Shown: positions 22,805 through 33,780 of the stretch, one piece after another | Position numbering within the stretch: the first letter of the stretch is position 1 | How the letters are laid out: each line of letters starts with the position of its first letter | Assembly: GCA_950295325.1 (NCBI GenBank) | Contig: OX485804.1 | Span: forward strand, 1,426,001-1,490,000 | Direction of reading: 5' to 3' | DNA: 64,000 bases | Source: Polytrichum commune | Taxonomy: Eukaryota; Streptophyta; Polytrichopsida; Polytrichales; Polytrichaceae | Translations under genes and position numbers: made by a program | Notes under the pieces: model-generated | Seen by the model: the letters and a program-made list of their open reading frames with translations, nothing else | Databases searched by the model: none | Told to the model about the DNA's origin: nothing

Positions 22805-23700
22805 ATTTTTATTTAGATGGTTACTTTGAGCCATCTAGTAAAAGGCGAAGAATCGTAGGTTTGAAAGCGTTGATGGGAACTTTATGGAAAGAAGCGGTAG
22901 TTGGCGTCACATGTTGGGACTCAAATCTTACCTATTCAAGGCTTTAGTGCTTCCTACTTTCACATATGGCACCGAAATCTGGGGAGGTGACTTGAAAATC
23001 TCTTATTAGAAAGTCTTGGAGAAGGGCATGCGGAACATATGATGTTTCACGTCAAAGTGCATCCTTTGACTACCTATCATATCTAACTAGCCAAATTTGG
23101 AGAACTTCCCATAGAATTATACGCTCTCAAGCTTACTATGAGCTTTCAACAACGGCTTGCCCACCTATCCCCCTCTTGGCTAGTTAATAAAGTAGCCTCA
23201 CTATTCCAACACCTGGCCAAACAAGGATTTAGCACTTGGTATAAATTGACAACCATGTGGAAGAATTTAACATCATGGACTTTATCTCATTGGGAAACCC
23301 ATGACAACCCAACTGCATCAAAGAACAACATGTATTGATATGAAAGAGGCTTTTCTTGCTAAAGAGTGGAACACTTTCCATCTATGTGGGAAGAAACTAG
23401 ATTACCTTCACCTCAAGAATTTTCTTAAATATGAATGTGAAGTGAACTTGAAGCAACCATTGACTCCACCACAATGCAAGATCATTGTGCTTACCACACT
23501 TCAAACCATAGACTTGTCATTGAAATTGGACGATAGACGAGTATCCCTATCTCTAGAGATACTAGACTATGCCTCTTCTGCTCCTATAATGCAATTGAAA
23601 TGAAGTACATTTCGTGATGGAAAGTCCCCGTCATCTTCTATACATGTAGTTAGAAGCTATTCACTTTTTGGCAACCAATTTCAAGACCAAACCAATGCTT

Positions 23701-25411
23701 GAATGACACATGCCTCCACCCACATTATATTAATACTCACACTAAAGAGAAGAATAAGTGTAGCTTCGTAATAGTATAATGTGGTACATAATTATAGAGT
23801 ATAACAAAGTATTATAATTTATGAAATGAAGAATGTCGCAACTCTTGCTAGCTCGCCTTAACTTATCTTCATCGTTTCACAACTCTAGCAAGTGTCACGA
23901 ACACTAGCCCAACACATTCCACACACGCACATGGTTAGCTCCCCATACCAACCTCCAAGCTCATAGCTTGGTTATCAAACCCTTTTACACATGCATTTGG
24001 ACCTCTTCCCTTAGTAGGTAGCCAATGATTAGATAAAGACTTCCATCCAATCTTGAGTTGATCATCGCGTTGCCGGAGCAACACTATAACAACCCAAAGC
24101 ATACTTGGCAACTTTGCCCCAATGATGGGCCAACACCCGTGGAGGTCGTGTTGTTCTGCATCAGGCAGGGTCGATTGGCAGAGCCACCTTATAAGCCTCT
24201 AGGACTCCACGTAGGCCCCCTACTCCACCGTCAAGTAACCTTTTGTCTCCCTTCTAAGAGTTGGGGCCAAATAGATGTTTTCCCTTAGTCGTTGGGGCTG
24301 GAGCCCCCCAACAGCTTCAAACCTCCATAACTTTCTTGTCCAATCTCCGATTCTATCAAGCGACCAATTCATTGAGATCTAATCTTTGTGTAGATACCAA
24401 TAGACTCCTCATTTTCCCCATTCGGGCAAGTATTCTGGAAGTTATGGTTGTCCCAACCTTGGTAGTCTTGGGCGGCACTCCCGGGTCATTGTTGTCCCAC
24501 CACAACGCCCTCTTGAGTGTTGGGCGTTGTTTGTCCCTAGGCAACGCCCCACTCAAATTGCCATATCTCCTAGTTCACACCTCCGATTAGGGAGTCCTTG
24601 AGCATTCTAGAATTCGGACACCATAAGCTACCCAATGCTCATGGCCTTATCTTTGTGACTCTTAGTCTCCGTGGGTGGGCGGCATTTTGAATGCATGGGA
24701 CCCTCACCCACACTAGGATCATTTGGGCCCTCTCACCCATGGCGCCACAAGTCCCGGGTGTCACTCCGGGGTCTCCCTTGTGCCCATGGTGTTTCGGGCA
24801 CTCCTTATGAAGAGGTGCATGACAAAGAATGTCAAGGTGGAGAGTGCAATGTGGAATTTATAAGCAATGCTTGCGAATTCCATATTACACTCCCCTCTAA
24901 ACATTCTCCTGCATACACTTTTATGGACATCTCCCTAGACTAGTTTGCATTATGAACTCTTAATAAACATGGTGTTTTGTAACAAGCTATAATACATTAC
25001 CTGCTCCTACCCTTCTCCACCCACAATCTTACACTCTATAATGAAGATACATAATAAAGGAAGATATATATATTCAAAATTGTTTATGATGATGTTATTT
25101 AAACATTTTATTCCTCTTTTTGCCTCCGGAAATTTGGGATGCAATTACCACAACAACTTGCTCAACACCATGGAACACGGTGACATTGCTCTCAAGAAAG
25201 CCCCTCTTGATTTGGTAATCATGTGGAGTGAGCCCTACTTGGATACGAGTCTTACGCAACCGTCCCATGTCGATAAAAGAATAATGCAAATCTATCACAA
25301 TGCTAGATTTGCAATTTTTCTAGTGACATCTAGGCCAAGTTCCTACTGACGCGGGTCAATTGCCTAGGACTCATATGCTTGTACTAGAGGTTGGTACTAG
25401 TCGTGGGACTA
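23701..25411. other. Unassigned repeat-like DNA with a GC-richer block
   Basis: About 24060-24900 is richer in GC than its surroundings and has motifs such as GGCAGGGTCGATTGGC and GGGCGTTGTTTGTCCC. I find no paired ends, domain or long open frame. It could be the non-coding part of a larger repeat. No gene is supported. Confidence 0.35.
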
Positions 25412-25628
25412 CACTAAATATTGTATTTATTGTCACTTACTTTTTGGAGTTACACAAAGCTATATAGATTTACTATTAGTGTACATTTACCAATTAAAGA
25501 TGCTAATATTTTATAATGTCTAAGCCACCAATTCGACCTTTGTTGATAAAGAAAATGAAATATACACTAAATAGTTATAGCATAGCGTAATTCCAAATAG
25601 TAAATGACACTAAATACAACATTTAGTG
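25412..25628 (+). mobile_element. Palindromic-end MITE, family C copy 2
   Basis: Starts CACTAAATATTGTATTTATT after TA and ends CACTAAATACAACATTTAGTG-like sequence. 217 bp, same interior as 4806-5029. Non-coding. Confidence 0.75.
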
Positions 25629-26134
25629 TGGCTCCCATGTGGAGGTCACACACATTCAAAAATACGGCTAATTTTGAAATGGAGTTTGGTAAGCCAAGGT
25701 AAAAGAATTCCAACCTTGACATGTGTCTAACTTCAAGGAGCTCGGTTTAAAGGAGCAACATAATTGCCACAAGCATATACTATTGGGCCTTGTTGTTCAC
25801 ATTTGAGGTTGAGATTATTACAGTGGGGAGCAGCTGGGCCATAGATATTATTAAGTTACATAGTAGCAACAACAACCGAGGAGAGTCGCAGGCAGTGCTG
25901 AGGGGTATGGAAGTTAGGGTTAAGGCTACGAGAACTGGGGTTGGGATGTGTGCACTCTAAGGACAATCATGAGCATTGAAACAAAATTACAATGGATGAA
26001 TCAAGGCCGTCGATGAATTGATTCTGAAGTCATTTTATTAGAAGTTGCATCATGGCATCTTCCATTTTCCATGTGATATTTCGTTGTTTCTTGCATGTGT
26101 CTAGCACTTAGTTAGAGGATTGGAACATGACTAG
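25629..26134. other. Unassigned intergenic DNA
   Basis: No exon, RNA gene or element border recognised. Confidence 0.4.
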
Positions 26135-26430
26135 AGTCATCCTTAAATTCAAGTGGAGTTTTTGTTCAGGAGTTGGTTGTTTTGCATATGTGACACTTTT
26201 CATGTTCATTAAGTTTTTGGTGCGTGCTTAAAGCCGGTGTGGAGGTGTGAACAAAGTACATTCTATATTGGGTCATTGAGGGTCAAACTCTTTTTAGCAC
26301 CTCTTAGAATGATATAGAATGTTCTTTCATCAAACCTCCACACCAACTCCAATCATGCACCAAAAACTTATTGAACGTGAACAATTTTGTATGCAAAATA
26401 ACCAATGCCTGATCAAAACTCTTGTTGAAT
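26135..26430. mobile_element. Long-TIR MITE, family H copy 3
   Basis: A near-complete fold-back. The left arm contains TTGTTTTGCATATGTGACAC and GGTGTGGAGGTGTGAACAAA. The right arm inverts it with CATCAAACCTCCACACCAAC and TTTTGTATGCAAAATAACCA. The loop holds GGGTCATTGAGGGTCAAACT. The open frames here on either strand are by-products of the palindrome. Confidence 0.75.
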
Positions 26431-27960
26431 TGAAGAATAACTCTACTAGTCTCAACTCACATGAAGACAATACAATTGAGGACAAGGAAAGACTTGATGA
26501 CTTTATGTGGTAACTTAGAGGAAGGGAGAGAGACATGTAACATTATCCAAATACTGCAAGTTGTTCAATGGGACCCTTTATTAGTGGGAGTGATTCCCGA
26601 ACAGTGATGACATTCAATATGAATGTGGAAGATACCCGGGTTGGCAAGGTTTGCCGCAACTACTTGGCAACCTTTGAATAATGTTATGAAGGAAAGAATG
26701 ACAAGGCATGAAGGGAGGATAGGAGGGAGGGAAGACAGTTCTCGATTTTGTTAGATAATATCTGGTCGCATTTTCCTGACAATGACACGACACCTCCATA
26801 GAATTTTCACGCTCTAAATACTTACAGGATATTGCTAAGGAGGTCCCACTATTGGAAGCACTACTTGGTATATGTTTGAGGAGATGATAATAACTCCCAA
26901 GAGTTGCATAAATTGGAGATCATAACACCTTCGGCAGGAAATCAAAATAAGGTTCGAGCAATGGACCTCCTTTTGCAGGGTCAAGACTCATTAAAAAGGA
27001 TGAATTCCCCACACAAATGACATTAATTACCCTCTACAAAGTATTTGTGTGGTTTATACCTACTCCTATTCTATCTTATTCTATACCTACTGGAGTGGAG
27101 TATATGAATTGCCTTTATGGTTTTCCTTCTGATAAACCACATCTCCTCCATTTGCAAAATAGCAATAATTTACACCTGGTGGATACTTTTGCACCGGTGT
27201 CCCAATGTAGATTCTCGCTACATACTACTCTCTGTACAAATGCGATCCTATTCTCTCATTGGCAGTGGACTGAGAAATTCCTTGTAATCAAGTGAACTGC
27301 TTCCTATAACTATGAATCCCTATTGAAGTGCTTCAACTGTATTTTCTTTGAAGGCTCTATGTGTTAATTAATGGGTCCGTGTCCTCATGTATGAATCTCC
27401 AGTGCTATTCCACCACCACCACCGCCATCATCATCGTCATCGTCAATGTCAGCCTGCATTTATTGTCATCACCTCTTCTTAAAGGTGGAAAAATTCTGGT
27501 TTTCAAAGCTGGGGAGGAAATTTGTAGAGAGCAAGTGAAATTTGTGCTCAATGAAAATTTTGGGATTCAACCATTCGTATGCTGTCTCCACTGCATGGAC
27601 CCACGTGCATTTCAATCGTGTCGGTTGTCCATTTATCCACCCTGCAACAATCTCTTCGTGGTGCCTGCAATATCACGTCATAGAACTGCTCACAGTTAGA
27701 CTCAATTCTTGTGTTTTGATTTTTTGTTTTGTTTTGTTTTTTTGCATCGGCTCCAAAGAACCTAAGTTACCTCTCTTTGTCAGGTCACGTATGGAAGCTT
27801 GATTTGATTAGCAATAGTACCCCTCTCCCATGCCAGATGGATTTCGCATAGAGAAAAATAAAAAACTAAGGATCCACATCACCACAAAAGTGCAATATTC
27901 ATGATCCTAGTGTAGACTTGTGATTGGACTCACTACGGGAATTGCGGTTGCTTAACACTA
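26431..27960. other. Unassigned intergenic DNA
   Basis: Several frames of 60-112 codons occur (for example 27361-27699, +), but none shows a domain, and the region has ACC/ATC microsatellite patches near 27412-27440. I see no supported gene. Confidence 0.4.
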
Positions 27961-28280
27961 CACTAAATAGGATAGTTAGTGTTTGATACACTAAATTTGA
28001 ACGCATACACTAAATATCAATAACCCTATGAAAGTAAGTAGCATTAAATGTAAACTCAAACATTAAATATCAACTATGGTAATATGTGGAAGTTACATGT
28101 TTGAATTTTGTTTTAGTAAGGATATGAAAAAAAAAGGATGTAATAAGGGAGGTGGCAGTAGGGAAGGTAGCGGCACATTTATGATTAACACCAATTGTCA
28201 AGGAATTGAAAATTAGCGTTGAGCAAGGTAGGGGGGTAACAACACTAAATATAATCAAACACAAAATATCCTATTTAGTG
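27961..28280. mobile_element. Palindromic-end MITE, family A copy 1
   Basis: A 320-bp element flanked by TA. The ends carry several CACTAAATA motifs in alternating orientation (left CACTAAATAGGATAGTTAGT then GTTTGATACACTAAAT; the right end is its inverse). It is very similar to 40591-40912, sharing GTAATATGTGGAAGTTA, AAGGGAGGTGGCAGTAGGGA and TAACAACACTAAATATAATC. Non-coding. Confidence 0.85.
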
Positions 28281-28499
28281 TAGTTCTCTTCCGCTAGTGG
28301 GGCTTGAGATCTATAAAAATGTGTAGGAAATCTTTCTATTGTAATAGATGATAAAAACCATCAAGTTGAAGAGATCTATGGTAAGCAACTGCGATTCTTG
28401 TAATAACAGGTGCAAAGGAGAAGTCATCTTGAAGGAAATTGCTCTCTTATACTTATATGTACACAAAACTTTCTTCCTTTCTCAAACATATTATAAGTG

Positions 28500-28790
28500 T
28501 TATGGTGACTAACCTACTTGGCGTCTACCTTCCATTTCAAGCATCCAAGTGTTGTAGTGATTAACCTATTTGTGAGCCATGTTCCTTACTTGGTACATGA
28601 CAACTACCCACATGGCATTTCAAGCTTGAGCACCTCCTCCCCATCATGGTTCACATGGTTAAACGAACCGGCAAGAAATAAGATGTTATTTTTCTCCAAG
28701 TGATGCTTCCTCCCATTCATTCCCATGGTTAAAGAAACCAACAACCAAATAGGAGAGATTGATTTTCTCCCCAATTCTAGTGCTCCCATT
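28500..28790 (-). repeat. Dispersed repeat J, copy 1
   Basis: Read on the minus strand it contains AACCATGTGAACCATGATGG, a duplicated TTTAACCATG patch, GTTAATCACTACAACACTTG and GATGCTTGAAATGGAAGG. It matches 36580-36800 and 58140-58400 (inside RPS20 intron 2). No ends or target duplication are seen, so the class is unknown. Confidence 0.6.
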
Positions 28791-29091
28791 TATCAATTTA
28801 GAACATTTGACATTTGGACTTGATCCCTTGTTGAGTGTACTACTGAGTAGGGAGTCCTACGTCTTTCTTCCAATTGAACCACCAAGTTGATATGAACCTC
28901 TATCTCATGAAAGCCACTGCACTCCACTAACCTACTCTAGAGAACTAGCGTATATGACACCATGATCTTGATGTGCTCTTTTTGTCCCACGATAAGCCTT
29001 TTGACTTCCCGAACTTTAAAAATCACATTCATTTCATTGATCAAACCCTACAAAAAAACTCAGAAAGTCGTGCAGCAGTGGAAGTTTGCTA

Positions 29092-32000
29092 TTACATTAC
29101 CTTCAACCAAGAGCTGGAAACCGGCTCCTTCCAGACACGAATTCTTGTGACCGAGGAGGATATTAGCGGCTCCATCTTCTGCTTACAATCCTGCTTGACG
29201 TTCTTCGATCGCCTCTCCTGCTTCAAGTACACGGTCTCCAGCCACCCTGATCGGGAGTCGGGCCCTTTTGCTGCAGATTCCAGGAAAAACATCGTCGGCC
29301 AGTCGCACACATCCTTGGGGAGCTCGCGCGTGTTGAACGGGAACTCGACGGCAGCGGTGCTGTGATGGCACGATTTGAACGTGCGAATCGGCGTCTCAAG
29401 CACCCGCGAGCTCACAAAATCGTTGTATACCTGAACGGCATAGCCCCACGAGACCGAGAAGGACCAGTATGTCGATTGGTACTGGTGGTTTGCCTTTGAA
29501 GTGTGACTCGTGCTGTCGGCGCGGTAGTAGCATATCGATTGCTGCAGGAGGCTGGCTTGCTCGAGGCGCCCGGCTTCAAGAAGGTGGGCTAACGCGGCAG
29601 CTTGCGTGCGGGTGTTGGGGAAGATGGGTTTGATGACGTCCAAGTGGTGGATGCTCACGAGCGGCGCGAGCGGGTGGGCGGCGAGAAGACCCGTTGCGTC
29701 TCCGTTGATGTCCATCTGCGAGCACCAAAGCTCAATGATGCGTTAAGAGTGATGACTAGGATATACAAAATTAGTGCGATCGACCACAGTAGTAATCGAT
29801 TTATCGTCAACCCACGGCAATGATCTGGCAGCCGCTTGGTGATAATCAATCAAAGAATGTGGCATGCAAAAACACACAACCGTAAGGTCATAAATGCATG
29901 ATATAAAAAAACAAAAAAAATTAAGCCCCGTAGAAATCACATGTGACACACAACAACAAAGTTACGTTGGGAAGAAATGACAATATCGAAGGGATTCAGA
30001 GAAGGATGTTGACCACCGGTTTTGTCTGGGGTTGATTGAAATGTCCGGAATTATCTAGATACTAGTTGACGAGTCATGTAGAACACTTTGTATTTTCAAT
30101 GTCGGCTTTCACAGAGAGTATTATTCAACAGGAAGGACCCACGATTTCTATGATTAAAATACTCTCCAAAGCCCAAAAACTTTGATGTCCTAAACTCTCT
30201 AGAGAGAAACCCTTTAGAGAGTACCTTTGGGTACTGTAAGGTAGATGTGTTATTCGGAGACTTTACTCTTTGCACTCGCTTCTTGTAGGATATGATTCAT
30301 ATGAAACCATGCAATTAGTGCAAGATGATTAGCAAATCCAAATCGTGCCCATAGCCATTTGCCTCATATTTTCCAGAGTTCATATGAATATCTTATTTAT
30401 TATCAAAGTGAAGATTCTTGTGCTCATTAAGTGGTCAATAGCTCCTCCCCCAACCCCCAATGATATTGAATATCAAACCTAGAATGGTTAGCCAATTTTG
30501 AGCACATAGTCCAATCTCTTTTACACACATGTTCTTATGATGTTTGTTCTTAAATCCACTACTTAAGCACACATCCCATTCAAATATAGATGTCCAAATT
30601 ATTGAGCCTATGTTGGATTAAAGCACGCCCACCTTAGCTCGATATGAACATTCATCAAGCCTTGTCTAATAAGTGCAAACACTATCGATAAGGTCAATGG
30701 ACCTCTCAATTGCCCTCTTTTCAAATAAAGAAATCACCACTACTCAGCTCATGAAGTGAAGGCACATCATCAAATGTGTGCATGTGGTGTGAAAAGTAGA
30801 GTCCTTGCAAGATGAGGATGAATGGAGGGTGGGACTTTGCCATGGATTGAATTGCTGACCTGGTGAAATCCGGGCTCTTTGGTGAGAGGCACACCCAGCT
30901 CCGACATGCAGACATGGATCCGCGCATCACTTCCATACAGCTCCGGGTACCTGCACATTCCACTACCCACAAATCAATTTACAAATCCCGAGTTCGCCAA
31001 AATTGCCCTCGGCCTCGACATGTGCTCAAGATTGAAGATCTAATAGTTTATTGTATATTTTCCGTAAAATTTGAACTTTGTAACTTGCTACGGTGACCTC
31101 AGGATGGTATACTTTGAAGATTCTCAATCACACACCAACAAACACGCACAACATGCAGTCTTTATAAGAAGAGTTGATATGAGAGCTTGAAGAAAACTGA
31201 TATCGGACGAATTATAGCTGATTTTAGCACGTGAATCCACTTGGTGAACACCTTCCAACCAAGAACAGGCTTGAAAGTTTGATTGTAAAATTGACTTGGA
31301 CTGGCTTTATGTGGTCATCAAAGATTCCACACAAACCTTGCTTGCTTCGAGTGACCTAATGGTAGACTTTTAATCGTCAACCAGTGACCCCCAATTAACG
31401 CAACAGTAAGTTAGTGACAGGTTGAAGATAATTGTATAGGAGCTGATTGTCAGTTCATGATGAAAACCTTTAAAATCAAAAAATCAAAACCTCGGGAGTT
31501 TGATCCCAGACTCGTCATAATTGCCCTGGACTTCGACATGCACTTATTAAAAATCTCACACTAACCTCGCTTGCTTCAAGTGCCCTGATTAATGGTAATC
31601 GCGGCAAAAAAATAAGGCACTTTCAGCATGAATCTATGGCTTGCTCTCTTCGCAAACCCCCAATTTGCAAGGAAAATTCTACTTTTAGGATTATTGATTA
31701 ATATCCCAATTGACAAAAAAAAAACCTTCCAAAAACCTCGGGCCGGGAGGGACAGCAGTTTGACCCTACTGCCAACGACCGAGAAGAATGGCTGACACTA
31801 GCTAATAAACTGTGAATTCAATAATTTTTAAGGCTCACACAAACCTGGAGATGCAGGGTTCCAGAATGGCCGAAATGTTTTGGCAAATTGTATGAGCTTG
31901 AAGAAAATTCTACTAAATTAGCTGATTGTGAATTGACCAGAAAACCTTCCAAAAATCTTCCAGAATGGCGAAAACTCGTGCCAATTGTATGAGCTTGACC

Positions 32001-33191
32001 AATTGACCAAATATCTTCCAAAGACCTTTCAGAATGGCGAAAATTTCTTGGCGGTAGAAAATTTTACAAAATATTAGCTGATTGACAATTGACCAAAAAC
32101 CTTCCAAATACCTTCCAGATTGGCGAGAATTCTTGGCGATTGTATGAGCTTGAAGATAAATTTACTGTTACAGCTGATTGTGAATTGACCAAAAAAACGT
32201 CCAAAAACCTCCGGGAGATGATAGAGAAGTTTGATCCTACTGCAACAACCGTAAACTTGAATGCAGATGAAAGGTGGTAAAAATCAACTGTGGAAGTCTC
32301 AAGACAATTTTTCGGGTAAAATTTACACACAAACCTGGCGATGCAGGGATCCAGGATAGCGGAAATAGCCTTGGCGGCAACGGAGCTAATTGCAAACCCA
32401 CCACCGCCGAACGCCATGCCATACGAGTACAACAAATTCTGCGAATGGCTCTCCGACGGCATCCCCACATAAAACATCTTGGTAGGATCATACTTGGACA
32501 ACGCATCTGCAACGTTTTGAGGAAAGAAAAACGTATCATCATCTCCCATGACGAACCAATCCACATCTGGAAGCCCTAACCTCACCATCTCCTTCACCAC
32601 TCTTGATATCCGAATAGCCGCCCGGTTACCCCCACGGTGCTTGTACTCAAATCCCCTGGTGTCCTCCGAAACTCGAAACGGAGGGGCATCGGCGTCCCAA
32701 ATTTCACCCTCAACCTCTTTGTCCAGCCATACAAACCCTCGTAACCTAGTTTTGTGTGAGTTCCACCATAGCTTCAGATACTGCTTCCGCTTTGGCCAGT
32801 TCTTGGCTGCCCCCGCAATGCCAAACACAATCCTCGAAACATTGGCACGTGATGTCTCCTGGCCTAACCCTAAGGTGCCATCATAAGTTTCATCAGTTTC
32901 AAGTAACTTTTGTGTTGATGTTGATGTTGATGTTTCTGGAGTTTTTGAAGAAGGTTGTTGTTGTTGTTGTTGTGAGGGTGAGAGTTCGGTGACGGAAGAG
33001 GTGAGGCTGTCGAAGGTGGCTGTGTTATTGCAGTTGCCGAGTGCTCTTGTGAGGATGAGTTGCACCAGGAAGAGGGATGTGAACATGCAACAAATGACGA
33101 CGATAATGTTGAAACATGAGTGACTCACCAACCCTTCAAGGAAATTTTCTGACTTGTTGCAATTTCCGGTAGAAGTCCCTCCCCTTGCCAT
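29092..33191 (-). CDS. Fringe-like glycosyltransferase (DUF604 family), type II membrane protein
   Basis: Exons on the minus strand: 33191-32335, 30950-30860 and 29715-29092, all GT-AG, giving 523 residues. A short cytosolic N-terminus is followed by one TM segment (about 27-48), a Ser/Gln/Thr-rich stem with a Q run, and the catalytic domain. That domain has WLDKEVEGEIW, the metal-binding DDD at 217-219 in DWFVMGDDDTFFF, and YGMAFGGGGFAIS. Exon 2 gives LYGSDARIHVCMSELGVPLT and exon 3 gives HPLAPLVSIHHLDVIKPIFP, as in plant DUF604 proteins. A Golgi lumen location is expected; donor and acceptor are unknown. An in-frame ATG at 33233 would add 14 residues, but its context is weak (T at -3, C at +4), whereas 33191 has A at -3 and G at +4. 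Confidence 0.92.
31280..32366 (-). repeat. Tandem duplications filling intron 1 and covering the exon 1 donor
   Basis: Sequence at 32210-32366, which includes the real donor and the last ~30 bases of exon 1, recurs about 490 bp downstream in the gene at 31737-31874. The copied donor CAG|GTTTGTGTG at 31845/31844 is intact. Between them (about 31850-32200) are shorter units of roughly 100 bp. Each carries an exon-end-like patch (CTTCCAGAATGGCGAAAA) followed by TGTATGAGCTTGA and AGCTGATTGTGAATTGACCA. Further copies of CACACWAACCTYGCTTGCTTC lie near 31329 and 31557. Confidence 0.8.
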
Positions 33192-33381
33192 GATCGCAAA
33201 TCTTCTCAATTCAAATTCCTCAGCATAGAGCAAGACTTTCTAAATTAATTTTCTCTTCAGGAAGCTTCGAAATCTCTCAACCTACTACAGCCCGCCATAA
33301 TTCTCAAATTTCCTTGACAGATTCCTCAAATTAAAACTGTTCCTCTGAAGCTTCCGGAAACATTGAACCCAGTATGATCGG

Positions 33382-33780
33382 TTCAATGTCTCGCTGCCGG
33401 TTTCCTTATATTTTGCACTTCTCACAAGCTGGCTCCCGGAAGCATCAATTCTGAAGCGGAACTGTGACAATCCACTCCTGGTGCGGTTCAAGGTTTATGG
33501 TTCCTAATCAATTCGAAGCTAAACTTGAATTCTGCACTACTTCAAATTCTGAAGGTTCCTGATAATCGAAAACTTCGAAAATATCAAACTACAATCGGCT
33601 CAATGTCTCTGCCAGTTTCTGTGATATTGCAGTGATCCTCACGAGCTCAAGGCTCCTGGAAGCATTTCAGAGCGGAACTGTACTTAACAACAACTTGGAC
33701 ATGGTGATGACAATCTACTCCTCATGAATTTTGGCTCCTGATTCCAAGCCTTTGAATTCTTCACTTAATTGGAACCACAC
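33382..33780 (-). repeat. ~215-bp tandem duplication upstream of the glycosyltransferase start
   Basis: Units at about 33382-33565 and 33596-33775 share ATCGGYTCAATGTCTC, GGCTCCYGGAAGCAT, GAGCGGAACTGT, GGTTCCTRAT and TTGAATTCT. This probably lies in the 5' leader or promoter. From 33781 to about 36300 the DNA is low in repeats and I see no gene in it; some may be leader or promoter of this gene. Confidence 0.75.

Larger units (their letters stand above)
21168..23700 (+). pseudogene. LINE (non-LTR retrotransposon) reverse transcriptase fossil, 3' part
   Basis: Translated pieces follow LINE ORF2 order. An INDDTHGEVMSDIGAKQGCP segment lies near 21255-21310. LLYADDVVLFS, the catalytic YADD motif, lies near 21414-21450. 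KIMIFGCNKRK is near 22345, LGIDFYLDGYF spans the insertion at 22454, and LVLPTFTYGTEIWGGDLK is near 22950-22995. A C-terminal segment runs to about 23603. The endonuclease and most of the RT are missing on the left, and multiple frame changes and stops make it dead. Two DNA elements are nested in it (21506-22313 and 22454-22804). A related, shorter fragment lies at 60270-61130. I cannot assign the clade. Confidence 0.8.

Noticed and set aside
24058-24950. GC-richer block as part of a retroelement
   Set aside because: No paired ends, domains or open frame could be shown, so it is left unassigned.
27961-28280. Assignment of palindromic-end MITEs to the CACTA superfamily because the ends start CACTA
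   Set aside because: CACTA elements make 3-bp target duplications; here the flanks agree only in TA at most copies.
32064-32334. Continuous open frame running 90 codons past the glycosyltransferase exon 1 donor
   Set aside because: It reads into the intronic tandem units and loses family similarity exactly at CIAR, where a donor and a matching acceptor (exon 2, YPELYGSD) restore the known protein.
33192-33233. Upstream in-frame ATG for the glycosyltransferase (14 extra residues)
   Set aside because: Weak start context compared with the ATG at 33191, and the shorter form gives the usual short cytosolic tail. It remains possible.
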